Shown one piece after another: positions 1 to 6,992 of a stretch of 9,868 bases of DNA (position 1 is its first letter; each line of letters starts with the position of its first letter). Source of the stretch: Mycoplasmatota bacterium (GTDB lineage: Bacteria; Bacillota_I; Bacilli_A; RF39; UBA660); NCBI GenBank assembly GCA_012840755.1, contig DUWA01000062.1:1-9868 (forward strand). Reading direction: 5' to 3'. The notes under the pieces were generated by a model. That model saw only the letters and a program-made list of their open reading frames with translations. It did no database searches and was not told the DNA's origin. The translations under genes were made by a program, and so were the position numbers.

Positions 1-384
1 AGAATATGAAAGAACTTTAAAATTAATATTAAAACTATTAATTACAGCTTCATATTTTTGATAATCGATGAAAAAAATGGTCATATTAGTAAAAAAATCT
101 ATAAGCCTTGTATCATCTTTTTCAAGTGCTTTAATTAGCATTTGACTAAGTTCATATAAAAACTTATCAATAAATGCATCCTCTAATTTATTTAAACTTC
201 TATATTTTATTGAACAATCTTTAAAGTTTTCATTAACAACAATATTATATTTATCATAATTATGTAAATACTTAACAGTTGTTTCATATATATTTTTAAC
301 ATCAGAATAATTAGTATTTACGGCTATTTTTTTGTATATATTATCAATAATTAAAACTCGATTTTCAATACTGAGCGTTTCCAT
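1..384 (-). CDS. Hypothetical protein, N-terminal 128 residues (cut by window start)
   Basis: I do not recognise this protein. The minus strand is open for 128 codons from an ATG at 384-382 to the window edge, beginning METLSIENRVLIID. The start is supported by a GAAAGGAA Shine-Dalgarno site 5-8 bases upstream and by a sigma-A-like promoter further up. The visible part looks soluble and probably helical. It is rich in Ile, Asn, Lys and Tyr, has no signal peptide, and has no convincing transmembrane helix, although a short hydrophobic patch (TNMTIFFID) lies near residue 105. No catalytic motif is visible. It is divergent from gpr. In Bacillus the gene at this side of gpr is rpsT (ribosomal protein S20), but this sequence is not the Lys/Arg-rich S20. 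The C-terminus and full length are unknown. Confidence 0.72.
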   Translation of the reverse strand, partial: METLSIENRVLIIDNIYKKIAVNTNYSDVKNIYETTVKYLHNYDKYNIVVNENFKDCSIKYRSLNKLEDAFIDKFLYELSQMLIKALEKDDTRLIDFFTNMTIFFIDYQKYEAVINSFNINFKVLSYS

Positions 385-413
385 TTTTCTGTTCCTTTCA
401 AAAAGATATAAAA

Positions 414-440
414 ATTATATTATAAAAAAATCTCTGTCAA
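414..440 (-). promoter_or_regulatory. Probable sigma-A promoter for the leftward partial gene
   Basis: Read on the minus strand, a perfect TTGACA (440-435) is followed by a perfect TATAAT (419-414). The spacer is only 15 nt, shorter than the usual 16-18, so the -10 actually used could be shifted by a base or two in this AT-rich run. The position, about 30 bases upstream of the start codon, fits. Confidence 0.5.
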
Positions 441-478
441 ATCAAAATAAATTAATCATTTTTGTCAACAATAATAAT

Positions 479-485
479 AGGTGAT
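479..485 (+). promoter_or_regulatory. Ribosome binding site that fixes the gpr start
   Basis: AGGTGAT lies 3-4 bases before the ATG at 489. An in-frame TTG at 462 would add nine residues but has no Shine-Dalgarno site. The ATG at 489 also gives exactly 15 residues before the predicted self-cleavage site, the length of the known GPR propeptide. Confidence 0.8.
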
Positions 486-488
486 ATT

Positions 489-1526
489 ATGTCTCATGAA
501 ATAGATTTAAGTAAATACGAAATAAGAACTGATTTAGCCATTGAATCGATTGAAGAAAATGAAAATATCGAAGGCATAAAAAGTGTTGTTGAAAAAGTTG
601 GCGATATTAAAATAACTAATGTAGTCGTTGACAAAAAAGGTAGCAGTGTTATAAATAAGAAAATAGGTATGTATATTACTATTGAGTTTGATGATGTAAC
701 AGACAAAGATAATAAAGAAAAGGTAATTGAAGTTTTTAGTTTTTATTTTAATAGGATGTTGAGGGAACTAAATTTAACTGATAACAAAAGTTGTATGATT
801 ATTGGTCTTGGAAACTCAAGTTCTACTCCAGATGCTTTGGGGCCGCTTGTTGTTGAGGATATAGTAGTGACAAAACATTTATTTGAACTTGGTTGTGTTG
901 GGAAGGGATTTAGAAATGTATGTGCAATAAACCCAGGAGTTATGGGAAAAACTGGAATCGAAACAAGTAATATGGTAAAAAGTATTGTTGAAAGTGAGAA
1001 ACCTGATTTTTTAATTGTTGTTGATGCATTAGCAAGTAAATCTTTGGATAGAGTAAATAAAACTATTCAAATGTCTGATGCTGGTATAAATCCAGGAAGT
1101 GGGATTGGAAATAACAGAAAAGAAATTAGTAAAGAAGTTTTAGGCATACCTGTTATTGCTATTGGTGTTCCAACAGTTGTAGATGCTGTTACAATTGTAT
1201 CTGATACAATAAATTTTATGCATAAACATTATTCATATATGAAAAAAAATATAAATAATCCAGTTAATAGGCTAATTCCACTTTCGAGTATTAACTATTT
1301 GAAGGAAAAAATAGAAATTGAAGAAAATGATAAAACTAAATTATTAGGATATATAGGAAGCTTAAACGATAAAGAGATTAGAGCACTAATATATGAAGTA
1401 CTTAGCCCTATTGGATATAATATGATTGTGACACCTAAAGAAGTAGATTTTGTTATGAAAAAATTATCAGAAATTATATCAAAAGGAATCAATAAAACAT
1501 TACATGAAAGCATGAATAACACATAA
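489..1526 (+). CDS. gpr: Germination (spore) protease GPR
   Basis: This is the peptidase family A25 enzyme that, early in germination, cuts the small acid-soluble proteins (SASPs) coating spore DNA and so releases amino acids. It is made in the forespore as an inactive zymogen. The 345-residue product begins MSHEIDLSKYEIRTD, then LAIES. By comparison with Bacillus megaterium GPR, autoprocessing should fall between D15 and L16. Family hallmarks are all present: GLGNSSSTPDALGP (D115), PGVMGKTGIETS (149-160), VVDALASKS (D179), NPGSGIGNNRKE (201-212), GIPVIAIGVPTVVDAVT and VTPKEVD near the C-terminus. D115 and D179 correspond to the two aspartates proposed as catalytic in the B. megaterium enzyme. 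Length matches the family. spoIIP follows after an 80-base gap, the usual Bacilli arrangement. I could not identify a clear forespore (sigma-F/G) promoter by eye. Its presence implies that the lineage forms spores or did so recently. Confidence 0.97.
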   Translation: MSHEIDLSKYEIRTDLAIESIEENENIEGIKSVVEKVGDIKITNVVVDKKGSSVINKKIGMYITIEFDDVTDKDNKEKVIEVFSFYFNRMLRELNLTDNKSCMIIGLGNSSSTPDALGPLVVEDIVVTKHLFELGCVGKGFRNVCAINPGVMGKTGIETSNMVKSIVESEKPDFLIVVDALASKSLDRVNKTIQMSDAGINPGSGIGNNRKEISKEVLGIPVIAIGVPTVVDAVTIVSDTINFMHKHYSYMKKNINNPVNRLIPLSSINYLKEKIEIEENDKTKLLGYIGSLNDKEIRALIYEVLSPIGYNMIVTPKEVDFVMKKLSEIISKGINKTLHESMNNT

Positions 1527-1546
1527 ATTAATAAATAATCTTTATT

Positions 1547-1579
1547 TTGACAAAAAGTTTTTTCTAACCTTAGTATAAT
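1547..1579 (+). promoter_or_regulatory. Possible promoter ahead of spoIIP
   Basis: TTGACA (1547-1552) and TATAAT (1574-1579) are both perfect sigma-A hexamers, but 21 nt separate them, too many for a normal promoter. The -10 may work alone or with another sigma factor. In B. subtilis spoIIP has its own sigma-E promoter besides read-through from gpr. I see no sigma-E -10 (CATA-type) here. Confidence 0.3.
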
Positions 1580-1595
1580 ATGAATAAAATAAATT

Positions 1596-1602
1596 AGGTG
1601 AT
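1596..1602 (+). promoter_or_regulatory. Ribosome binding site that decides the spoIIP start
   Basis: AGGTGAT sits four bases before a GTG at 1607. An upstream in-frame GTG at 1598 is part of this site and has nothing suitable in front of it. The start is therefore placed at 1607. Confidence 0.65.
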
Positions 1603-1606
1603 AAAG

Positions 1607-2620
1607 GTGAAAAAACGATTTAAAGCAAAAAAGGGAATAGTTTTAAAACTTAGATTGAAATATGCGTTGTATATTGTTTTAATATATGTATTTTATCAAT
1701 TAGGAATTTACATAGTATTAAATGTTAAATTAGTAGATTCTAATGAAAAATTTATTATGAATATGCTATCTAATTCTAATTACCACATCATGTATGAGAA
1801 AAAAGAAAAAAATTTATTCAATAAATTCTTTAATTACATTTCGAATATAAATTTAGAAGAACCATTAACTATATTTAATACAAATGTAATTTTTAAAGAA
1901 AGTAACAAAAGAAATCCAGTTATAGTAAACGATTATACTGATGATTATAGTAATATGGAAGAACTTAGTAAGATAACCTCCTATATAACTGATCCAAATC
2001 CGACGGACGTAGAAAATCCTTTAATATATATATATAATAGTCATCCGCTAGAAAACTATAGTAATCAAAGTTTAGAACTATATAATATAACACCAAATGT
2101 AATGATGACATCATATATGTTAAAAGAAAAATTAAACAAAATAGGGTTGCCCACAATAGTTGAAGATGGTAACTTGACGGAATTTATGCGTATAAATAAT
2201 TGGACACATAAAGATAGTTACAAAGCTAGTAGAATATATTTGGTGAATGTTAAAAATAAGTATCCAAGTTTAAAGCTTTTCATAGATATTCATAGAGATT
2301 CTATTAAAAAAAACGCATCAACTATTAAAATTAACAACAAAGAATATGCAAAAGTATTATTTGTAGTTGGTCTAGAACATAAAAATAAAGATACTGCCTT
2401 AAAAGTAGCTAATTCAGTTAATGCTATAGTAAATTCTAAATATAAAGGGTTATCACGTGGTGTCATTACTAAAGGAGGCGCTGGAGTTGATGGAATATAT
2501 AATCAAGATTTTCACCCCAATATGATTTTACTTGAAATAGGTGGATATCAAAATACTATTGAAGAAATACTTAATACTGTTGAAGCAATGTCTCTTGTAA
2601 TTAAGGAGTATTTATCATGA
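1607..2620 (+). CDS. spoIIP: Stage II sporulation protein P (SpoIIP), peptidoglycan hydrolase
   Basis: SpoIIP acts with SpoIID and SpoIIM in the mother-cell membrane. It removes stem peptides from septal peptidoglycan so that the engulfing membrane can move round the forespore. The 337-residue product (GTG start) has a basic N-terminus, one membrane segment at about 17-40, a poorly conserved linker, and the SpoIIP amidase domain from about 137. Likely Zn ligands and active-site residues are visible: IYIYNSHPLENY (H146, E149), FIDIHRDS (H229) and MILLEIGG (E310). SRGVITKGGAGVDGIYNQD (283-301) is a typical family stretch. Most relatives have THPTE where this protein has SHPLE, but the metal-binding His and Glu are kept. 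It lies directly after gpr and overlaps the next gene by four bases (ATGA). The in-frame GTG at 1598 is a possible alternative start, adding three residues. Confidence 0.95.
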   Translation: MKKRFKAKKGIVLKLRLKYALYIVLIYVFYQLGIYIVLNVKLVDSNEKFIMNMLSNSNYHIMYEKKEKNLFNKFFNYISNINLEEPLTIFNTNVIFKESNKRNPVIVNDYTDDYSNMEELSKITSYITDPNPTDVENPLIYIYNSHPLENYSNQSLELYNITPNVMMTSYMLKEKLNKIGLPTIVEDGNLTEFMRINNWTHKDSYKASRIYLVNVKNKYPSLKLFIDIHRDSIKKNASTIKINNKEYAKVLFVVGLEHKNKDTALKVANSVNAIVNSKYKGLSRGVITKGGAGVDGIYNQDFHPNMILLEIGGYQNTIEEILNTVEAMSLVIKEYLS

Positions 2621-2961
2621 AACCAGAAGAGAAAATAAAAATAATTACAAAGTTTTTAAAAATTTTCTTTTGGGTATTGTTTATATCATTTTGTGCTTTA
2701 TATATATCACAAGCAACAGGGTATTATGAATATGAGCTTCATAAAAAAGTAATATTTACTGAAGAGCAAATAAAAAAGTTTGAAAATGATGTAAAAAATG
2801 GGGCTAATATTGATATAAATGATTATTTAAAGAATCAAAACAAATATTATCAAAACAATACATCAAAGTTAGGTTTAAATATTTCAAATTTTATTGGTAA
2901 AAATGTGAAGAATGGGATAAAAAAAACATTTGAAGCTTTATCAAAATTAATAGAGGAATGA
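2617..2961 (+). CDS. Small single-pass membrane protein, translationally coupled to spoIIP
   Basis: This is a 114-residue protein without a recognised function. Its ATG overlaps the spoIIP stop (ATGA), and an AAGGAG site sits eight bases upstream inside spoIIP, so coupled translation is likely. It has a charged N-terminus, one strong hydrophobic helix at about 12-33 (rich in Phe, Ile, Leu), then a roughly 80-residue polar tail with TEEQIKKFENDVKNG (48-62), a Tyr/Asn-rich stretch, and an amphipathic end (FEALSKLIEE). In B. subtilis the gene after spoIIP is yqxA (DUF3679), also a short protein with one N-terminal membrane helix. I see no clear sequence match to it, so this is a positional counterpart at best. 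A role at the engulfing membrane beside SpoIIP is an inference from gene order only. Confidence 0.88.
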   Translation: MKPEEKIKIITKFLKIFFWVLFISFCALYISQATGYYEYELHKKVIFTEEQIKKFENDVKNGANIDINDYLKNQNKYYQNNTSKLGLNISNFIGKNVKNGIKKTFEALSKLIEE

Positions 2962-2970
2962 TTGGATATG

Positions 2971-2979
2971 TGCTATAAT
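2971..2979 (+). promoter_or_regulatory. Extended -10 promoter for nfo
   Basis: TGCTATAAT is a TGn-TATAAT extended -10 element, starting ten bases after the stop of the preceding gene. No good -35 is seen at 16-18 nt (the sequence there is TAGAGG), which is tolerated by extended -10 promoters. It would let nfo be expressed apart from the sporulation genes. Confidence 0.6.
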
Positions 2980-2998
2980 TAAGTAGAGGAGTGATAAA

Positions 2999-3910
2999 GT
3001 GAGCGACTTAATTATAGGATCACACGTCTCATTTAAAAAAGAAAAGCAACTGTTAGGATGTGTTGTTGAAACTCTAAATTATGGAGCTAATGCATTTATG
3101 TTTTATACAGGGGCACCACAAAATACTAATAGAATACCAATTGATATTGAACTTAAAGAAGCAGCATTTAAGTTGATGGAAGAAAACAACATTGATAAGG
3201 AAAATGTAGTAATACATGCACCTTATATAATAAATCTGGCAAATAATAATCAAAACTATGATTTTGCTATTAGATTTTTAAAAGAAGAAATATCAAGAAG
3301 CGAAATGTTAGGAATAAAAAAAATAGTCTTACATCCTGGAAGTCATGTTGGACTTGGAAAAGAAAAAGGTATAGAAAACATTATAAATGCTTTAAATTTA
3401 GCTATAAACGAAGAAACAAAGTCAATAATATGTTTAGAGACTATGGCAGGAAAAGGTAGCGAAATTGGCGATAATTTTAATGATATTAAAAAAATTATTG
3501 ATGGTGTAAAGCACAAAGATAAAATTATGGTTTGTCTTGATACTTGTCATTTGAATGATGCAGGATATGATATTAGTAACTTTGATTATATTTTAGATGA
3601 ATTCGATAAAGTAATCGGTATAGAAAAAATAGCTTGTATTCATGTTAATGATAGTAAAAATGATTTAGGAAGTCATAAAGATAGACATGAGAACTTTGGG
3701 CTTGGCAATCTTGGTTTTGAAAATTTAATAAAAATTATTTATAACCCACGTTTAAAAGGAATCCCTAAAATTTTAGAGACTCCATATGTGACAAAAAGTG
3801 ATGATGACAAGGAAAAAATATATCCACCTTATAAGTTTGAGATAGATATGATTAAAGAAAAAAAATTTAATTCGAATTTATTAAATGACATAAGAAACTA
3901 CTATAAATAA
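2999..3910 (+). CDS. nfo: Endonuclease IV (deoxyribonuclease IV, AP endonuclease)
   Basis: This enzyme incises DNA 5' to abasic sites and clears blocked 3' ends in base-excision repair. It folds as a TIM barrel with a trinuclear zinc site. The protein has 303 residues, slightly above the usual 280-300. All nine metal ligands of the family can be matched: H73 (VIHAPYIINLA), H112 (LHPGSH), E147 (CLETMAGKGSEIG), D181 and H184 (CLDTCHLNDAGYD), H215 (CIHVNDSK), D228 and H230 (HKDRHENFG), and E260 (ILETP). It starts at GTG, behind GAGGAGTGAT at 2986-2995. In Bacillus, Nfo protects spore DNA during dormancy, so its place beside gpr and spoIIP is suggestive, although its promoter looks like a housekeeping one. 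The 3' end overlaps the convergent gene by 10 bp. Confidence 0.97.
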   Translation: MSDLIIGSHVSFKKEKQLLGCVVETLNYGANAFMFYTGAPQNTNRIPIDIELKEAAFKLMEENNIDKENVVIHAPYIINLANNNQNYDFAIRFLKEEISRSEMLGIKKIVLHPGSHVGLGKEKGIENIINALNLAINEETKSIICLETMAGKGSEIGDNFNDIKKIIDGVKHKDKIMVCLDTCHLNDAGYDISNFDYILDEFDKVIGIEKIACIHVNDSKNDLGSHKDRHENFGLGNLGFENLIKIIYNPRLKGIPKILETPYVTKSDDDKEKIYPPYKFEIDMIKEKKFNSNLLNDIRNYYK

Positions 3911-4164
3911 TTTCTAAATTTATTTTTATATTCTTTAAATAGTTCTTCAATTTTCTTATATGTTGAAGTGCTTACCTTACTTTTTATTTCATTAAAAATT
4001 CCTGTTGGATTTCCATAAATAATTGTATGCCAATCGCGTTTAATATAATTATAAATTATATTCTTCTCATCATTATTTAAAGTTGTACCATGTTTTCTTG
4101 CAAATGAATCAATATCATTTGGACTTATTTTATCAACATACTGCTTTATAAGTTTTTCTTTCAT
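3901..4164 (-). CDS. Small DUF2624-like (YqfT-type) protein
   Basis: This 87-residue soluble, lysine-rich protein has no known biochemical role. Its pattern is an N-terminal helix, DIDSFARKHGTTLNNDE (residues 17-33), then YNYIKRDWHTIIYGNP and KKIEELFKEYKNKF at the end. That resembles DUF2624/YqfT: an ISPxDI...A.KHG segment followed by an EE.K.I..YI helix and a C-terminal KK.EELF.E. helix. The position supports this, because yqfT lies immediately downstream of nfo in B. subtilis. Here, however, it is on the opposite strand. AGAGGTGA lies 4-5 bases before the ATG on the minus strand, so the start is firm. The stop overlaps the end of nfo. A TATAAT on the minus strand (4186-4181) lies 17 bases upstream of the start codon without a clear -35. 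The family assignment is from memory of the pattern and is moderate. Confidence 0.8.
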   Translation of the reverse strand: MKEKLIKQYVDKISPNDIDSFARKHGTTLNNDEKNIIYNYIKRDWHTIIYGNPTGIFNEIKSKVSTSTYKKIEELFKEYKNKFRNYL

Positions 4165-4238
4165 AATTCACCTCTATTAAATTATATGTAGTAAATTTTT
4201 GCTGATGTATTTAATTATTACTATAAAGGAGAGATAAT

Positions 4239-4850
4239 ATGTATGAATTAAAACCACTTAGATATAGTGAGAATTCACTTGAACCTTATATCAGTAGTAA
4301 AACAGTCGATATACATTATAATAAACATGCGAAAAATTATTTAAATAAGTTAAATAATATATTAAATGAATTAAACTATGATTTTAGTATGCCTTTGAAT
4401 GAGTTGGTTGTTAATATTGAAATTTTTCCAATAGAAAAAAGGGATGATGTACTATTTAATGCTGGAGGGGTATTGAATCATGATCTTTATTTTTCTAACA
4501 TTAGTCCAAATAGAAATATATATCCAACTGGACAGTTTTTAGAAGCCATTGACAAACAATTTGGAAGTTTTGAAAATTTTAAAAACGAATTTATAAAAAA
4601 AGCCAATATATTAACAGGATCTGGCTATACTTTTTTAGTGCTTACTAGAGATAATAAGTTGGAAATAATTAACACAACTAATCAAGAAACACCATATTTA
4701 TATGGTCTTAAACCAATTATGACAATTGATTTATGGGAACATGCTTATTATTTAGATTATCAGAATAGAAGAAGCGATTATATTAATAACTTTTTTGAAA
4801 TTATTGATTTTGAAGTGGTAGGAAAATTATATGAGGAAAACATCAAATAA
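4239..4850 (+). CDS. sodA: Superoxide dismutase, Fe/Mn family (Mn-type signature)
   Basis: This enzyme converts superoxide to oxygen and hydrogen peroxide in the cytoplasm. The 203 residues cover the N-terminal helical hairpin and the C-terminal alpha/beta domain at normal length. Metal ligands are H26 (DIHYNKH), H81 (LNHDLYF), D164 and H168 (DLWEHAYYLDYQNRR). H30 and Y34 of the active-site funnel are also present. G76-G77 before the second ligand and Q149 (TNQETP) match the Mn-type pattern rather than the Fe-type one, so Mn or cambialistic use is likely. Oddly, three usually conserved Trp positions are changed: NHxxFW reads NHDLYF, and GSGWxWLV reads GSGYTFLV (130-132). The start is set by AAAGGAGAG at 4225-4233. 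No clear sigma-A promoter is seen in the gap. It overlaps the next gene by 20 bases, so the two are probably co-transcribed. Confidence 0.96.
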   Translation: MYELKPLRYSENSLEPYISSKTVDIHYNKHAKNYLNKLNNILNELNYDFSMPLNELVVNIEIFPIEKRDDVLFNAGGVLNHDLYFSNISPNRNIYPTGQFLEAIDKQFGSFENFKNEFIKKANILTGSGYTFLVLTRDNKLEIINTTNQETPYLYGLKPIMTIDLWEHAYYLDYQNRRSDYINNFFEIIDFEVVGKLYEENIK

Positions 4851-6891
4851 AAGATATAATTATTACAAACGAATAGTAGATATAAAAGAAATTATCGAAA
4901 AAAGATTTAATATATTAATTATATTGATACTTTTTTTGTTTTCTTTTTTAGTAATAAATCTTTTTATAACTCAAGTTTTAAAAAATGAATATTATATAAA
5001 TAAAGTCCTTCAATTAACTCAAACAATTACTTATGGTTCTACCGCACCTCGTGGACGTATTTATGATAGAAATCATAGATTAATAGTAGACAATACCCCT
5101 GTAAAAGTAATAACTTATAAAAAGCCTTCTGGGATTACTACAAAAGAGGAAATAGAAATTTCTTATAAATTAGCTAATATGATAGATATTAATTATTCTA
5201 AATTGCATATAACAAATTTAAAAGAATTTTGGATGGTAAATAATTCTAAAGAAATAAACTCTAGAATTACTGAAGTTGAATGGAATATGTTAAATGAAAG
5301 AAAAATAACCATTGAAGAAATTAATAAATTAAAACTAGAACGAGTTAAGGAAGAGGATTTAAATAAATACAATGAATTAGATAAAAAAGCTGCTTATATT
5401 TATTATTTAATGAATAGTGGATATTCTTATGCTGAAAAAAATATAAAAAGCAAAGACGTAACAGATTATGAATATGCAATTGTGTCTGAAAATATAGATA
5501 ATTTAAAAGGTATAAACACAAAGCTGGATTGGGAAAGAGAATATTTATATGGAAATGTATTTAGATCGATATTAGGTAATGTAGGTAGTATTAGTTATGA
5601 AGAAAGACAAAATTATATTTCTAACGGATATTCATTAAATGATAGAGTTGGAATATCATATTTAGAGTATCAGTATGAATCAATTTTAAAAGGTAACAAA
5701 AACAAATATCAAGTCTTAGGTGATGGAACACATAAGCTAATTGAAGCAGGAACAAGAGGAAATGATATTGTATTAACAATAGATATAGAATTACAAAAAA
5801 AGGTAGAAGAAATAATTATCGATGAACTTTTAAAAACTAAAAGCGAACCGAATACTGAGTATTATAATCGTTCATTCGTAATAATAACTGATCCAAACAG
5901 TGGAGAGATAATCTCAATGGCTGGAAAGCAAATAGTGAAGACAGATGATGGCTACGAGTTTTACGATTACACTCCGGGTATTGTTACTTCTCCAGTTGTA
6001 GTAGGATCATCTGTAAAAGGAGCATCACATATTGTAGGTTATAATACTGGTGCATTAAAAATTGGTGAAATAAGATATGATACATGTATAAAAATAGCTG
6101 CAACACCTAAAAAATGTTCTTGGAGACAATTGGGTAGAATAAACGATATAGACGCACTGAGATATTCAGCAAACGTATATCAATTTTTTACAGCTATTAA
6201 TGTTGGTGGTGGTGTTTATAAACAAGATGAACCATTAAATATTAATACATCAGCATTTCAGACTTATAGAAGTACGTTTGCTGAATTTGGTCTTGGTGTT
6301 AAAACAGGAATTGATTTACCAATAGAAAGTCTTGGGTATAAAGGAACAAGCACTTTATCAGGACATTTGCTTGATTTTGCGATTGGACAATATGATACAT
6401 ATACACCAATCCAGTTATCACAGTATATATCTACTCTTGCAAATGGAGGATATCGCGTACAACCTTATTTATTAAAATCAGCCTATGCTCCTAGCGAAAA
6501 TAAATTGACAAATTTAATTTATGAAACAAAACCAACAGTATTAAATACTCTTAATACAAAAAAAGAGTATATTGATAGAGTCAAAGAAGGCTTCAAATCT
6601 GTAATGACACCTGGAGGTACAGGAAGTGGATATATTGATAACAACTTTAAACCTGCAGGTAAAACAGGAACAAGTCAAAGTTATATAGATACGGATTTAG
6701 ATGGTGTTGTTGATACTTTAACATTAACAAATACTTTTGTATCTTATGTGCCATACGATAATCCTAAAATAACTTTTACAGTTGTATCACCTGATATAAG
6801 TCATTACGATGGGGCAACCTCATATCAATCTAATGTTAATAAAAGAATAAGTTCAAGAGTTTCACAAGTCTATTTTGAAATGTATAAATAA
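4831..6891 (+). CDS. pbpA: Class B penicillin-binding protein (PBP2/PBP2A-like transpeptidase)
   Basis: This is a membrane-anchored D,D-transpeptidase that cross-links peptidoglycan, by family probably in lateral wall growth with a SEDS (RodA-type) glycosyltransferase. The 686 residues comprise a basic cytoplasmic tail, one membrane helix (about 26-48), a dimerisation/pedestal domain beginning GSTAPRGRIYDRNHRLIVDN (69-88) and running to about 300, and the transpeptidase domain. The three active-site motifs are intact: S393-S-V-K396 (nucleophile S393), S446-A-N448 and K611-T-G613. EFGLGVKTGIDLP and YTPIQLSQYISTLANGGY are typical of the family. The start overlaps the end of sodA, with AGGAAA (4820-4825) five bases upstream. 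The symbol follows the B. subtilis neighbourhood, where pbpA lies close to sodA. Another elongation PBP (PBPH type) is possible, and a SpoVD-like role cannot be excluded, though no PASTA domain is present. Confidence 0.93.
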   Translation: MRKTSNKRYNYYKRIVDIKEIIEKRFNILIILILFLFSFLVINLFITQVLKNEYYINKVLQLTQTITYGSTAPRGRIYDRNHRLIVDNTPVKVITYKKPSGITTKEEIEISYKLANMIDINYSKLHITNLKEFWMVNNSKEINSRITEVEWNMLNERKITIEEINKLKLERVKEEDLNKYNELDKKAAYIYYLMNSGYSYAEKNIKSKDVTDYEYAIVSENIDNLKGINTKLDWEREYLYGNVFRSILGNVGSISYEERQNYISNGYSLNDRVGISYLEYQYESILKGNKNKYQVLGDGTHKLIEAGTRGNDIVLTIDIELQKKVEEIIIDELLKTKSEPNTEYYNRSFVIITDPNSGEIISMAGKQIVKTDDGYEFYDYTPGIVTSPVVVGSSVKGASHIVGYNTGALKIGEIRYDTCIKIAATPKKCSWRQLGRINDIDALRYSANVYQFFTAINVGGGVYKQDEPLNINTSAFQTYRSTFAEFGLGVKTGIDLPIESLGYKGTSTLSGHLLDFAIGQYDTYTPIQLSQYISTLANGGYRVQPYLLKSAYAPSENKLTNLIYETKPTVLNTLNTKKEYIDRVKEGFKSVMTPGGTGSGYIDNNFKPAGKTGTSQSYIDTDLDGVVDTLTLTNTFVSYVPYDNPKITFTVVSPDISHYDGATSYQSNVNKRISSRVSQVYFEMYK

Positions 6892-6934
6892 CAAAAAGAA
6901 TCATATTAAAAAATTGAAATATAGACAAAAATGT

Positions 6935-6962
6935 TTGAAATTAATCAAATATTTGTTATAAT
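6935..6962 (+). promoter_or_regulatory. Sigma-A promoter for rpmG–ORF–efp
   Basis: TTGAAA (6935-6940, 5 of 6 consensus), a 16-nt spacer, then TATAAT (6957-6962) preceded by TGT, an extended -10. Transcription should begin near 6969, about 24 bases before rpmG. The spacing to the following genes suggests one transcript through efp. Confidence 0.82.
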
Positions 6963-6992
6963 TATTTATGATGTTTATAAAGGAGGGATATT

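Noticed and set aside
462..488. In-frame TTG start giving a longer GPR
   Set aside because: No ribosome binding site before it; the ATG at 489 has AGGTGAT and gives the exact 15-residue propeptide known for GPR.
385..488. Forespore sigma-F/G promoter for gpr
   Set aside because: Expected biologically, but no convincing -35/-10 pair could be recognised by eye in this AT-rich gap.
494..706. Minus-strand ORFs inside gpr, spoIIP and infC (494-706, 1295-1522, 1965-2156, 8458-8715)
   Set aside because: They are antisense shadows of well-supported genes and have low-complexity, Ser/Leu/Phe-rich translations without ribosome binding sites.
1530..1546. AATAAA/TTTATT hairpin as a gpr terminator
   Set aside because: Only six A-T pairs and no proper T-run after it; far too weak to claim.
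4181..4186. Minus-strand TATAAT as a promoter for the DUF2624-like gene
   Set aside because: The -35 region (TACATC) is poor and no TGn precedes it; mentioned in the gene entry but too weak to list as a promoter.
4199..4227. TTGCTG-17-TATAAA as the sodA promoter
   Set aside because: Transcription would start within or after the ribosome binding site of sodA, so it cannot give a normally translated message.
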